Positions 1 to 9,127 are shown, counted from the stretch's first letter. The stretch: DNA of 64,000 nt from Paractinoplanes rishiriensis (GCF_016862375.1 NZ_BOMV01000006.1:79174-143173); one strand, 5' to 3'. Made by a program: numbers and translations. Notes: generated from the sequence alone by a model not told the origin.

Positions 1-6
1 GGCAGC

Positions 7-645
7 GTGTTGGCTGACCAGTACTTCCTGATCGCACACCAGGACCGCACCGGGCGATCCCGCCTACATCCGCGGGCGACCGGGCTCGGGCTGGCGGCAG
101 CGCTGCTGGGCGAGCTGATCCTGGAAGGACGCATCGGCATCGCCGACGGCGATCTGCTCATCCTCGATCGGCATCCACCGGCGGATGCCCTGGCACACGA
201 CATCCTCGACCTGCTGATCGCGCAGACGCGGCACCGCGAGGTGCGCACCTGGCTGGCCTTCCTCTCGCAGGACGCCGAGGTCCGGGTGGGCGAGAGACTG
301 GTACGCCTGGGCGCGGTCGACCTGATCACCCGGCGCCGCATGCTCTCTACCGAGACGCTCTACATGCCCAACAGCGCCGAACAGCGCAACGCCGCCGCCT
401 GGGCCCCGGCCCGGCTGGCCAACCTGCTGGTCCGCGGCGTCGACCTCAGCCTCAGTGACCGTGTGCTGGTCGGACTGGTTGCCGCCACCGGCCTCACCCG
501 GCACGTGCTCTACGACTTCGAGATGCACCGGCAGGCGTTCCAGTCGCTGCCGAGCGCGGTCGGGGCGCTGCCCGGTGACCTGCGCGACCTCATCGAATAC
601 ACCGAGGCCTCGGTCGGCTCGGTTCTTACCGTCGGGCGACGGTGA
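7..645 (+). CDS. GPP34 (GOLPH3/VPS74) family protein
   Basis: A 212-residue protein that reads as the bacterial GPP34/GOLPH3 family. It opens LADQYFLIAHQDRTGR, followed by LHPRATGLGLAAALLGELILEGRI, and has the family's mostly alpha-helical make-up with no signal peptide or membrane segment. Eukaryotic relatives bind phosphatidylinositol-4-phosphate and retain Golgi glycosyltransferases; actinomycetes carry many paralogues whose role is not established, so a membrane-lipid-binding function is only family-based. The GTG at the first codon sits six bases from the window edge, so the ribosome site cannot be judged, but the N-terminus matches the usual family start. The stop overlaps the early, probably untranslated, part of the next reading frame. 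Confidence 0.85.
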   Translation: MLADQYFLIAHQDRTGRSRLHPRATGLGLAAALLGELILEGRIGIADGDLLILDRHPPADALAHDILDLLIAQTRHREVRTWLAFLSQDAEVRVGERLVRLGAVDLITRRRMLSTETLYMPNSAEQRNAAAWAPARLANLLVRGVDLSLSDRVLVGLVAATGLTRHVLYDFEMHRQAFQSLPSAVGALPGDLRDLIEYTEASVGSVLTVGRR

Positions 646-710
646 GCGCCGTCGGGCGTCACCATCTCCGACGCAACAGCGAAAACCAGTGGGTAGTCGG
701 GAGGATGTTG

Positions 711-2243
711 ATGACGCAGAAGGGGCCCGCCGAACCGGACATCGTGGAACGGGCACTGGCCAAGAACCGGCTGGGCGTTCCGTCCGTGGTGTTCTTCGGA
801 GTGGCGGGCGCCGCCCCGCTCACGGTGATCATCGGAGCGATCACCACCATCTACGCGATCATCGGGAGCACCGCGGTCCCGATCGCGTACCTTGCGGTGG
901 CCGGCATCCTCTCCCTCTTCACGGTGGGCTTCGTGGCGATGAGCCGGCACATCGTGAACTCGGGCGCCTTCTATTCGTACATCAGCCACGGTCTCGGCCG
1001 GGTGATCGGCGTGGGCGCCGCCTTCGTGGCCCTGCCCGCGTACTCCCTCATGCAGATCGGCCTGTTCGGACTGTTCGGTTCGGCAGCGTCCGGCATCCTC
1101 GCCGAGTTCGGCGTGATCACCCCGTGGTACGTGTGCGCGATCGGCGCCTGGGTCGTGGTCACCATCCTCGGCCTGCTCTGGGTCGACCTCAGCGGCAAGG
1201 TCCTGGCCGTGCTGCTGGTAGCCGAGATCCTGATCGTGCTGATCTACGACCTCGTCATGGTCACCAACCCGGCCGACGGCAACCTCACCTTCACACCGTT
1301 CTCCCCCGCGCCACTGCTCACGCCCATCGCCGGCACGCTGCTGGTGCTGGCCATCGCGGGCTTCGTCGGCTTCGAGGCCACCGTGGTGCTGTCCGAGGAG
1401 GCGAAGGACCCGAAGCGGACCATCGCGCGGGCCACCCACTGGGCGGTCATCCTGGCCGGCCTGCTCTGCGGCCTGTCCGCCTGGGCGATGGCGGTCAGCA
1501 CCGGACCCGACCGGATCGCGGCGATGGCCGCCGAGCACCAGACCGACCTGGTGTTCTTCCTGGTCGGCCCGCACCTGCCGCAGTTCCTCGTGAACGCCGG
1601 CTACCTGCTGTTCCTGACCAGCGTGTTCGCCGCGCTGCTGGCCTTCCACGCCGCCGTGGCCCGCTACCAGTTCGCGCTCGGCCGCGAGGGCGTGTTGCCG
1701 GCCGCCTGGGGCCGCACCCATCCACGCACCGGTGCACCGCTGCTCGGCTCGATCACCCAGAGCGTGCTGGCCATCGGCGTGCTGAGCGCGTACGCGGTGT
1801 CCGGCGCCGACCCGCTGGTGTTCGTCTTCGCGTGGCTGACCACGATCGGCGGCCTCGGCGTGCTGATCCTCATGTGGGCCACGTCGGCCGCCGTGATCGG
1901 CTTCTTCGCCCGCGGCCGCCGCCGGGAGAACATCTGGCGCGCGTACCTGGCCCCCTTCATGTCCTTCCTGCTGCTCTCGGTCGTGCTGACCGCCACCGTG
2001 ATCGGCTTCGGTGAGCTGCTGCAGGTCGACGGGAACTCACCGTTCCAGTGGCTCATCCCGGTGCTGTACCTCGCGGTGGCCGGGCTCGGATTCCTGTGGG
2101 CACTGATCATGCGGGCCGCCCGGCCCGAGGTGTACCACGCGATCGGCCGCGGTGCCGATGGGCGGGTGAGCATCCTGTCGGACTCGGCTTTCCCTAAGCC
2201 GCTCCACGCCGATCCTGTCGGCGCCCGAAGTTATCCGTACTGA
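711..2243 (+). CDS. APC superfamily amino acid permease
   Basis: A 510-residue polytopic membrane protein of the amino acid-polyamine-organocation superfamily. It has about 12 hydrophobic segments, and the first carries the unwound-helix signature GVAGAAPLTVIIG typical of APC substrate sites. The conserved stretch FVGFEATVVLSEEAKDPKR follows helix 6, as in GABA permease/YhdG-type transporters. It should import an amino acid or related amine by proton symport or exchange; the substrate cannot be read from sequence. The ATG at 711 is chosen because GGGAGG (699-704) lies six bases upstream; an open frame reaches back to 642 and an ATG at 705 sits too close to that site. It is followed 48 bp later by a GNAT acetyltransferase on the same strand. 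Confidence 0.9.
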   Translation: MTQKGPAEPDIVERALAKNRLGVPSVVFFGVAGAAPLTVIIGAITTIYAIIGSTAVPIAYLAVAGILSLFTVGFVAMSRHIVNSGAFYSYISHGLGRVIGVGAAFVALPAYSLMQIGLFGLFGSAASGILAEFGVITPWYVCAIGAWVVVTILGLLWVDLSGKVLAVLLVAEILIVLIYDLVMVTNPADGNLTFTPFSPAPLLTPIAGTLLVLAIAGFVGFEATVVLSEEAKDPKRTIARATHWAVILAGLLCGLSAWAMAVSTGPDRIAAMAAEHQTDLVFFLVGPHLPQFLVNAGYLLFLTSVFAALLAFHAAVARYQFALGREGVLPAAWGRTHPRTGAPLLGSITQSVLAIGVLSAYAVSGADPLVFVFAWLTTIGGLGVLILMWATSAAVIGFFARGRRRENIWRAYLAPFMSFLLLSVVLTATVIGFGELLQVDGNSPFQWLIPVLYLAVAGLGFLWALIMRAARPEVYHAIGRGADGRVSILSDSAFPKPLHADPVGARSYPY

Positions 2244-2291
2244 CCCGCACCACCGGTCTGCCTACCGCGAGCGCGAACAGAGAGGACGGCG

Positions 2292-2906
2292 ATGACGTAC
2301 GCGATCCAGGAGTTGGTGATCCGCAATGTGGCGCCGGTCGACACCGGCGAGATCACCGACCTTGTCGCCGCCGCCATGTCGGACGGCCCGGTGGCTCGCT
2401 GGTTGCAACCCGACCCGGCGATCCGGCACCGGCAGAGCACCGACTACTTCGCCATCTTCACCGAGCACGCGGTGCGCCACGGCGAGGTGTACGCCACGGC
2501 AGAGGGCGACACCGGCCGGTTGACCGGTGTCGCCCTGTGGTTCCCGTTCACCGCGGTCATCCCGCCGCCGGTCGATTACGAGCGCCGCCTCAAGGAGATC
2601 GCCGGCGACGCGTTCGACCGCGCGTGCCAGCTGGACGCGGCTCTCGAGGCCGAGCATCCCCTCGAGCCGCACCACTATCTCGCGTTCCTGGCCGTCCGAC
2701 CCGATCTGCAAGGCCGGGGCCTGGGCAGCGCCCTTCTCGACCGGCACCACGCGCGTCTCGACGCGGCCGGCCTACCCGCCTACCTCGAGGCGAATGATCC
2801 GCGCAACCGCGACCTCTACCTGCGACACGGATACCGGGTCCGGTCCGTGATCGAGCTACCCGACGGACCGCCGTTGTGGTCGATGTGGAGGTCGCCTATG
2901 ACCTGA
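2292..2906 (+). CDS. GNAT family N-acetyltransferase
   Basis: A 204-residue Gcn5-related acetyltransferase. Motif A, which binds the acetyl-CoA pyrophosphate, is clear as AVRPDLQGRGLGSALL (around residue 137), and motif B follows with YLEANDPRNRDLYLRHGY, the form seen in fungal and actinomycete small-molecule GNATs. It has no signal peptide. Substrate unknown; family members acetylate amines, antibiotics or protein N-termini. It ends 14 bp from a convergent second GNAT-like gene, so the two acetyltransferases face each other tail to tail, but they are not close copies of each other. Confidence 0.88.
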   Translation: MTYAIQELVIRNVAPVDTGEITDLVAAAMSDGPVARWLQPDPAIRHRQSTDYFAIFTEHAVRHGEVYATAEGDTGRLTGVALWFPFTAVIPPPVDYERRLKEIAGDAFDRACQLDAALEAEHPLEPHHYLAFLAVRPDLQGRGLGSALLDRHHARLDAAGLPAYLEANDPRNRDLYLRHGYRVRSVIELPDGPPLWSMWRSPMT

Positions 2907-2920
2907 TGCCGACCAGACCG

Positions 2921-3472
2921 CTACGCCGCGGACGGAAACTCGTAAAGCCAGTACGACTGCTGGTCGATCCGGCTGAACTGCATGTTCCCGTGTAGCCGGC
3001 TCACCATGAGCCGGAAGATCCGGGACATGTGGCGGACATCGTCGTTGTAGGTGCAGATGTCCAGGCCGACGAGGCCGTTCTGCGTCGAGGCCACCAGGTA
3101 CATCTGCTCGACCAGTTGCGCGAAAGCTTCGCGTCCCTGGTGTTCCGGGCTGACGGCAACGAAGCCGATGTACCAGATCTTGCGGGCTGCGTAGTGCTCT
3201 GGCCAGTGGCGTTCGAAGTACTTCGGCGCGATCAACGGAACCGCATCGAGATCATTGGTGTACGTGGCAACCCCGCAGAGGGTGCCGTCGTCGGCGAGGG
3301 CGAGGTACTTACTCACGCGGGAGTCCCGCATGACCTCGTCGAACTCCGACGTGTACATCATGTGCCGTTGAACCGCGAGCGTGTTGAGCTCTTCGAACGC
3401 GTCCTGGTAGAGCTTCCAGGCAGCACCGTGCAGATCTTCATCGATGATCTGGTCGACGACTTTGATAAGCAT
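2921..3472 (-). CDS. GNAT-like acetyltransferase, divergent
   Basis: A 183-residue cytoplasmic protein with a GNAT fold signature: the beta4-alpha3 region reads WYIGFVAVSPEHQGREAF, where the usual R/Q-G-x-G/A loop is present as QGREA. The rest diverges from well-known GNATs, so substrate and even activity are uncertain. The open frame extends 58 codons upstream, but the ATG at 3472 is preceded by a strong GGGGGAG site a few bases away, and the upstream extension is Ser/Arg-rich and lacks family similarity. The promoter side lies in the roughly 1-kb gene-poor gap that follows. Codon use is less GC-extreme than its neighbours, which may hint at different ancestry. Confidence 0.7.
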   Translation of the reverse strand: MLIKVVDQIIDEDLHGAAWKLYQDAFEELNTLAVQRHMMYTSEFDEVMRDSRVSKYLALADDGTLCGVATYTNDLDAVPLIAPKYFERHWPEHYAARKIWYIGFVAVSPEHQGREAFAQLVEQMYLVASTQNGLVGLDICTYNDDVRHMSRIFRLMVSRLHGNMQFSRIDQQSYWLYEFPSAA

Positions 3473-4523
3473 GCTTTGCTCCCCCGCGGACGCTGGTAGG
3501 CAGGCCCGCTTGCTCGCACTCACACTGATCAATGATCTATTGACTGACAGAGTACGAACAGTGACGCCACGAACACAATGCGTGTCCGCCGATTGAATGT
3601 GCCAAATCGTCGGCGGGCCGTTGAACCGTGCCCGCGAACTGTGCAAGTTGCAAAGCGCCGGTTAATTCCAGGCGCGCAAACCGCCAGCTGTTGATCAACG
3701 GCGGGCAGACCTTCCGCAGCAAGACCCTGAGCACCTCACGCCGGCCGCCACAAGCGGCCGGCGGCCTCTTTTCCGCCGCCCGCACACTACCATTCCTCGA
3801 TGGCGTGCGCGCCACACAGACCCCTGACCAGGACTTTTGGTGCTCCGGCCGGTCGTGCTCTACAGCGTCCCGACCACCGTGGACAGTCGCCACCCGCTGG
3901 TGACGGCCGCGCCGCCCGACGCCACGGTCAGTTCGGTGCACTACGCCGACGCGCGCCCTGCTCCTCTGCGGCCACCCGCGTGGTACCCCAATCGGGCAGA
4001 CCGGCTCGCCGGACGGCGCCCCGGAGCCAGCTCCGCCGAGGTCACATGCCAGTCGATGATGGACGGCACGGGTCGCCGAGGCACTTGTCTAAATCGGACA
4101 GCGACGCGTGGCCGGGGCAGGTCGCCGCCGCGCATTGGTGATCGATCCTGATGTAAATCGCGCACGTTCGGACCCGTCACGCAGCGGGGCAGCTGAACCG
4201 GTCACTGTAGGTAAAACAAGTGGTCACGGCGTCGGCGTGCAGAACGGACATCGACACGGCGCAACGGAACGCCATCGGGACGGGCTCGGAAAGGGTGCCG
4301 GAACCGGGCCGGAAAAGCGCGACTAATGCGCCGGGAAAGGGACCGACAAGGCATAGCCGATCATGGCTTTGATATCCCATTTTCGGACCGCATGGTGACC
4401 ATGCCTTAGAAGCTAGTACTCGAAGGACTACGCATCTGTGTACTTGAGACCGGGGTGCGACGGCCGGAATGCTCCATACGCCAAGCCGGTTCCGATCTTC
4501 TCACCACCGAATTCGAGGCAATC
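3473..4523. other. Gene-poor interval of about 1 kb
   Basis: I see no convincing gene here. Short open frames exist on both strands, but they are Arg/Pro/Ser-rich, lack ribosome sites and match no family I recognise. 3529-3543 holds a small inverted repeat (TCAAT, 5-nt spacer, ATTGA) that could belong to the promoter of the acetyltransferase gene at 2921-3472. 3739-3772 is a strong intrinsic terminator with no obvious gene feeding it. The stretch 3773-4440 could be decayed coding sequence. An unannotated small RNA ending at 3772 is possible. Confidence 0.5.
3739..3772 (+). terminator. Intrinsic terminator without a recognised gene
   Basis: A perfect 10-bp stem, CGCCGGCCGC (3739-3748), 5-nt loop CACAA, GCGGCCGGCG (3754-3763), is followed within six bases by CTCTTTT. 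This is a textbook Rho-independent terminator on the plus strand. The nearest annotated gene upstream is on the other strand, so it may end a small RNA or an unrecognised short transcript. Confidence 0.75.
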
Positions 4524-5627
4524 ATGAAAGCTGTCCTGAGACTCCTGTCGGCCGTCGTCCTGATCTCCAGCGGGATCGCCCTGGCACCCGGTACCCCCGC
4601 GTCTGCCGCCGTGGCGCCGGGATCGGTCCTCTCCTCCAGCAGCGCGGCGCTGCCACCACAGCTGGGTGCCAGGGCCACCGGCAGACGGGTCCAGTACGTC
4701 TCCACCAACGCCGACGGCATCACCATCACCGCCACGGGCCTGGTCCTCACCCCGAAGACCGGCAAGCAGAACCGGGTTGTCGTCTGGGCGCACGGCACGA
4801 CCGGCCTCGCCGACCGCTGCGCACCGTCGACCAACCAGAACGTCTTCTGGCCCGAGGCCCAGGACGCCGTCGAGGAGCTGCTGAAACGCGGCTGGACCGT
4901 GGCGGCGCCCGACTATCCCGGGTTGGGCACCCCGCAGGCGCACCCGTACCTGGTGGGCAACAGCGAGGGGCGGTCGATCATCGACAGCGTCCGGGCCGCG
5001 CGCAACCTCGACCCGGCGCTGTCCACCCAGTACGCCATCGACGGCCACTCGCAGGGCGGTCAGGGCGCGCTGTTCGCCAGCCAGCTGGCCCCGTCGTACG
5101 ACGGCAACCTGGTGCTGCGCGGCACCGCGTCGATCGCGCCGGTCTCGAACGTCGACATGCTGGCGCCGATCATTCCGGGCACCCCCGGGCAGGGTTACCT
5201 GGTGATGGGCCTGTACGGGCTGGCCGCCGTGGAGCCGACCTTCAACCCGAACACCGTGCTGGCGCCGCCGGCCCGGGCCAAGAGCGCGGTGCTCACCACC
5301 GGCTGCCTCAACGAGATCCTGGCCGCATACCAGAACCTCACCGCCGAGCAGCTGCTGATCGGCGGCGCGCTGCCGGCGCCCGTGGTCGCGAAGCTCGCGC
5401 GAAACGACAATCCGGCGCAGACCTCGCCGAGCGCCCCGATGCTGGTCGTGCAGGGCACCGACGACGCCGCGGTCCCCGCGTTCGTGACCGACTATCTGGT
5501 GGCGGAGCAACTGGAGCCCTACGCGCCGCCGGTCGAGTACGTGACGGTGCCCGGCGGCACCCACGATTCCGCGGTGACGGACACGACCGTTCTGGTGGCC
5601 GACTGGATTGCGGCCCGGTTCGTCTAG
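4524..5627 (+). CDS. Secreted alpha/beta-hydrolase, lipase-like
   Basis: A 367-residue exported hydrolase. The N-terminus (MKAVLRLLSAVVLISSG, then an A-x-A site near residue 28) is a Sec signal peptide. The alpha/beta-hydrolase core shows an oxyanion-region HGTTG (90-94), the nucleophile elbow GHSQGG with Ser176, an Asp in VVQGTDDAAVP and a C-terminal His in GGTHDSAV, so the triad is complete. The layout matches actinobacterial secretory lipases/esterases of the LIP family; the acyl substrate is not predictable. The ATG at 4524 is preceded by CGAGG five bases upstream and starts right at the signal peptide, whereas the upstream extension is not signal-like. It ends overlapping the stop of the convergent malR gene by 4 bp. 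Confidence 0.88.
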   Translation: MKAVLRLLSAVVLISSGIALAPGTPASAAVAPGSVLSSSSAALPPQLGARATGRRVQYVSTNADGITITATGLVLTPKTGKQNRVVVWAHGTTGLADRCAPSTNQNVFWPEAQDAVEELLKRGWTVAAPDYPGLGTPQAHPYLVGNSEGRSIIDSVRAARNLDPALSTQYAIDGHSQGGQGALFASQLAPSYDGNLVLRGTASIAPVSNVDMLAPIIPGTPGQGYLVMGLYGLAAVEPTFNPNTVLAPPARAKSAVLTTGCLNEILAAYQNLTAEQLLIGGALPAPVVAKLARNDNPAQTSPSAPMLVVQGTDDAAVPAFVTDYLVAEQLEPYAPPVEYVTVPGGTHDSAVTDTTVLVADWIAARFV

Positions 5628-6679
5628 GCCGCCGGCACCGGGGTGGGTTTCGTGAGGCGATGGGTGGGCGCGGCCGCCGTGGAGCCGCGGACCACCAGCT
5701 CGGCCGGAAAGACATACTCGGAGCGGGGGGCGGCGTGACCGTTGATCTCGTCGACCAGGGCGCGGACCGCCGCGTTGCCCATGGCGGCCACCGGCTGGCG
5801 AAGCGTGGTCAGCGGCGGGTCGGTGAAGGCGATCAGCGGGGAGTCGTCGAAGCCGACCACGGACAGGTCGCGCGGGACCGTCAGCCCGCGGCGGTGGGCG
5901 GCCCTTATCGCACCGAGGGCCATCAGGTCGGAGCCGCACACCAGGGCGGTGGCGTCGCGGTCGAGCAGCTGGCCGGCCGCGACCTCGCCGCCCTCGACCC
6001 CGAACAGCGTGAGCGCCACCAGGGAGTTCGGGTTGCGGTAGTCGTAGCTGGGCACGTGCCGGCGCATCGCACCGTGAAAACCCTCGAGCTTGCGCTGCAC
6101 GGCCCGGAAACGCTCCGGGCCGGAGATGAAGCCGATCCGCTCATGGCCGAGAGCGGCCAGGTGGGCCACCGCCGACTCGGCGGCCTGCTTGTCGTCGCAC
6201 GAGATGAACGGGGCCACGATGCCCTCGGCGTACCCGTTGATCAGCACTATCGGCAGCGGGCGGTTGACCAGCCGGTGGTAGCGCTCGTGGTCGGCGGTGG
6301 TGTCGGCGTGCAGACCGGCCACGAAGACGATGCCGCTGACCTGACGGTCGAGGAGCATCTCGAGGTATTCGTCCTCGGTCACGCCGCCCGGGGTCTGGGT
6401 GCACAGCACCGGGGTGAACCCGGTCTGGGCCAGGGCCGACTCGATGATCTGGGCGAACGCCGGGAAGATCGGGTTTTCCAGCTCGGGGACGATCAGCCCG
6501 ACCAGGCCCGCGCTGCGCTTGTGCAGCCGCTCGGGACGCTCGTAGCCGAGGACGTCCAGCGCGGTCAGGACCGCCTGGCGGGTTTCCGCAGAGACGCCGG
6601 GACGGTCGTTGAGGACGCGCGACACAGTTGCCTCGCTGACGCCCGCCTGCCGGGCAATGTCCGAGAGACGTGCACGCAT
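5624..6679 (-). CDS. malR: MalR-type LacI family repressor
   Basis: A 351-residue LacI/GalR regulator: an N-terminal helix-turn-helix (LSDIARQAGVSEATVSRVLN, about residues 5-24), the LacI hinge, then a periplasmic-binding-protein-like sensor. Characteristic stretches (SAGLVGLIVPELENPIFPAFAQ, LCTQTPGG, ISGPERFRAVQRKLEGF) resemble Streptomyces MalR/Reg1, which represses maltose transport and alpha-amylase genes and is released by maltodextrins. The start at 6679 matches the MalR N-terminus (MRARLSDIA); an ATG at 6700 is possible but lacks a ribosome site. It lies 96 bp downstream of the alpha-amylase gene on the same strand, separated by a hairpin, so it is probably transcribed separately and acts on the amylase promoter. 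Confidence 0.9.
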   Translation of the reverse strand: MRARLSDIARQAGVSEATVSRVLNDRPGVSAETRQAVLTALDVLGYERPERLHKRSAGLVGLIVPELENPIFPAFAQIIESALAQTGFTPVLCTQTPGGVTEDEYLEMLLDRQVSGIVFVAGLHADTTADHERYHRLVNRPLPIVLINGYAEGIVAPFISCDDKQAAESAVAHLAALGHERIGFISGPERFRAVQRKLEGFHGAMRRHVPSYDYRNPNSLVALTLFGVEGGEVAAGQLLDRDATALVCGSDLMALGAIRAAHRRGLTVPRDLSVVGFDDSPLIAFTDPPLTTLRQPVAAMGNAAVRALVDEINGHAAPRSEYVFPAELVVRGSTAAAPTHRLTKPTPVPAA

Positions 6680-6734
6680 GCGGTCACTGTAACCCTTCAT
6701 TAATGCCGATGCGCTTCGCTGCGCCGCAGGCCAC

Positions 6735-6765
6735 GCCGGTCGTGGCGACTCCCGCCACGACCGGC
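6735..6765 (-). terminator. Hairpin terminator after alpha-amylase
   Basis: A perfect 13-bp stem (GCCGGTCGTGGCG 6735-6747, loop ACTCC, CGCCACGACCGGC 6753-6765) starts 11 bp beyond the amylase stop. There is no T-tract, as is usual for actinomycete terminators. It should separate the amylase transcript from malR. Confidence 0.65.
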
Positions 6766-6775
6766 ATGGTATCGC

Positions 6776-8965
6776 CTAGCGCCAGGTGTCGTTAGCGGAG
6801 TATGTCGTTGCCGTTCCGGTGCTGTAGGAGCGGTTGCTGCCGGACTCCCAGGTGACGTTCCCGGCGGCATCCTTCTTGATGTACTTGTACTGGAATGAGG
6901 TGTTCTGCGGCACGGTGACCGCGCGGCTCCAGGTGGGGTAGCCGGCGGACGAGAGCGAGACGGCCGACGCCGGGGCCCAGTTGCCCAGCTCCGGGATCGA
7001 GCCGACCACGTACACGTTGGTGCCGGCGGTGGTTGTCGCGGTGACGTTGAAGGTGACCGAGGTGGCGCCCGCACTGGCGACGTTCCAGGTGTTGTTGAAG
7101 GTCAGCGGGCTGGTGCCGACGGTGGCCGTCCGGTTGGCGTTGGTCTCCCAGGTGACGTTGCCGGCCGCGTCCTTCTTTATGTACTTGTACTCGAGCGCGG
7201 TGCCGGCCGGCAGGTTCACCGTGCCGGACCAGACCGGGTAGCCGCTCGCCGACAGCGGGACGGCGGCGGCCGGGTTCCAGTTGCCGAGGGCCGCGGCGTT
7301 GCCGACCACGAAGACGTCGGTGCCGAGGGTGGTGGTCGCGTTCACGTTGAAGGTGACCGCGACACCCGCGGGATTCGACGTCGGCGGAGTGGTGGGCGGG
7401 GTGGTCGGGCCGGTGGTCGGCGGGGTGGTCGGCGGGGTCGTGGTGCCGCCGCCGGACTTCGCGTTGACGTGGATCGCGACCGCGCTGTTCGCCGGGATGG
7501 TCACCGAGGCCGAGCCGCCGGTCACGGTGATCGAGGTGCCGGCGCAGCCGGTGCTGGTGGCGCCGCCGGTGATCACGTCGCAGTAGGTGCCGTTCGCGAG
7601 GCCGGTCGGGTAGGTCGCGGTGGACGCGCTGCCCGAGCCGTTGATCCCGATCCAGCCCAGCGAGCCGCGACGGAAGCCGATCACGTTCTGCGCGGTCGCG
7701 GTGAAGTCGGAGACCGTGGTGGCCGAGGCGGTGGCGTTGCGCCAGCCGACCATGCCCTTGACCCCGGTCGACTGGGTGATGCACTGCCAGGCGCCGTTGG
7801 TGCAGTTCGTGTCGCTGACGAAGCCGCTGGAAGTGGCCGGCGGGGACTGGCCGGTGCTCGACGTGTTGAAGGTGAAGCCGTCATAGACGAACGGCTGGCC
7901 GTACGGGTGGGCCAGCAGGAAGTAGTTGGCCAGCGTGTACCGGGTGCCGTCCTGGTAGCGCAGGGTGGTGCCGTCCCGCTCCAGGTCGTGGTTGGTGACC
8001 ATGGCGGCGGTCTGCGCGCTGGTCGCGTCGAGGCCCCACGACCCGACGTTGGCGAGCTGGCTCAGGGTCCCGTTGTTGAACTGGTTCTTCAAGCCCATCG
8101 CGTACGAGAAACCGAGCACGTCGCCGTTGGCGGTGAACGCGGCCGGCTGCAACTCGCTGTTCGACGCGCCGGTGAAGATCTCCTGGGCGATGTACGGCGC
8201 CCTGCCCTCGGCCGTGGTCGGGTTGAGCTGGCTCAGGATGGCCGCGAAGTCCGCCTTGGCCACGTGCTTGGCGGCGTCCACCCGGAAGCCGTCGACGCCC
8301 AGGCCGATCAGGTCGTTGAGGTAGGCGGCGATCTTGGAGCGCACCGTGCCGCTCTGCGTCTTCAGGTCGGACAGCGAGAGCAGCTCACAGTTCTGCACCT
8401 CGGCGACGTTGTTCCAGTCGTCGATCACCCCGTCGTCGTCGGCGCAATAGCCGTCGTTCGGGTGGTGGAAGTCGTCGTAGCCGTACGGCACCGCGGGATA
8501 GGTGTAGCCGCGCGGGTTGAAGGTGGAACCGCCGTAGGTGGTGGTCAGCGTGTTGTTCGCGCCGGCCATGTGGTTGATCACCGCGTCCACGTAGACCCGG
8601 ACGCCGGCGTTGTGGCAGGCGGTGACCATGGCGCCGAACTGGGCCCGGTTGCCGAGCCGGCTGGTCAGCCCGTACGAGACCGGCTGGTAGACCTCCCACC
8701 AGGGGTGCGCGCCGCTGTCGCTGGTGGCGAGGCTGACCGACTCGGCCGGCGGGGCCACCTGGACCGCGCCGTAGCCGGCCGGGCCGAGCTGTTCGGTGCA
8801 GGCCTTCGCGACCGAGTTCCAGTTCCAGTTCCACAGGTTGGCCGCCACGTCGCTGTTGTTGAGGGCGACGGCGGCATTGGCGGTGGACGTCTGTCCGGCG
8901 TACGCGATCACACCGCCGGCCGCAAGGATCACGGCCGCGCCGGCGGCGCGAAGAGTTCGCTTCAT
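6776..8965 (-). CDS. Secreted alpha-amylase (GH13) with two CBM20 domains
   Basis: A 729-residue exported enzyme hydrolysing alpha-1,4-glucan links in starch. It has a Sec signal peptide (residues 1-31, MKRTLRAAGAAVILAAGG to the A-x-A region). The GH13 barrel carries DAVINHMAG, GFRVDAAKH (nucleophile Asp), IAQEIF (acid/base Glu) and TNHDLERDG (third acidic residue), the Streptomyces-type arrangement. A Thr/Pro linker (TTTPPTTPPTT and so on) leads to two tandem starch-binding CBM20 modules, each with the pattern VFVVGNAAALGNWNP...YKYIKKD..GNVTWE. The start at 8965 has GAGGAA just upstream; the longer frame to 9139 runs through the candidate operators. Likely MalR-controlled and followed by its own hairpin. 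Confidence 0.95.
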   Translation of the reverse strand: MKRTLRAAGAAVILAAGGVIAYAGQTSTANAAVALNNSDVAANLWNWNWNSVAKACTEQLGPAGYGAVQVAPPAESVSLATSDSGAHPWWEVYQPVSYGLTSRLGNRAQFGAMVTACHNAGVRVYVDAVINHMAGANNTLTTTYGGSTFNPRGYTYPAVPYGYDDFHHPNDGYCADDDGVIDDWNNVAEVQNCELLSLSDLKTQSGTVRSKIAAYLNDLIGLGVDGFRVDAAKHVAKADFAAILSQLNPTTAEGRAPYIAQEIFTGASNSELQPAAFTANGDVLGFSYAMGLKNQFNNGTLSQLANVGSWGLDATSAQTAAMVTNHDLERDGTTLRYQDGTRYTLANYFLLAHPYGQPFVYDGFTFNTSSTGQSPPATSSGFVSDTNCTNGAWQCITQSTGVKGMVGWRNATASATTVSDFTATAQNVIGFRRGSLGWIGINGSGSASTATYPTGLANGTYCDVITGGATSTGCAGTSITVTGGSASVTIPANSAVAIHVNAKSGGGTTTPPTTPPTTGPTTPPTTPPTSNPAGVAVTFNVNATTTLGTDVFVVGNAAALGNWNPAAAVPLSASGYPVWSGTVNLPAGTALEYKYIKKDAAGNVTWETNANRTATVGTSPLTFNNTWNVASAGATSVTFNVTATTTAGTNVYVVGSIPELGNWAPASAVSLSSAGYPTWSRAVTVPQNTSFQYKYIKKDAAGNVTWESGSNRSYSTGTATTYSANDTWR

Positions 8966-9040
8966 GGGGTTCCTCGGGGGGTCGGGGCCGGGGAGGAGGA
9001 CGTTACGACGAGAATGCTCGAAGGTTTCAAATACGTCAAT

Positions 9041-9127
9041 GACTTGCTGAAAAGTCTTGCAGCCCTCGCCGTTCCGCTGTGGAGGACGCCTGGTCATAGC
9101 GTCCGAATCAGCCTGAAAGGACTTGCA
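9041..9127 (-). promoter_or_regulatory. Candidate MalR operator repeats upstream of amylase
   Basis: Two direct copies of TGAAA(A/G)G(T/A)CTTGCA occur at 9048-9061 and 9114-9127 (12 of 14 bases identical), with a further GACTTGC at 9041-9047. CTTGCA-containing direct repeats are the hallmark of Streptomyces amylase and maltose promoters bound by MalR. They lie 76-162 bp upstream of the amylase start and just before the divergent diguanylate cyclase gene. Binding is inferred, not shown. Confidence 0.5.

Noticed and set aside
3837..4151. 104-codon open frame in the gene-poor gap
   Set aside because: No ribosome site, no family match and Arg/Pro/Ala composition; could at most be decayed sequence.
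4469..6703. 744-codon plus-strand frame across lipase and malR
   Set aside because: It is out of frame with the lipase and antisense to malR; no ribosome site and no domain.
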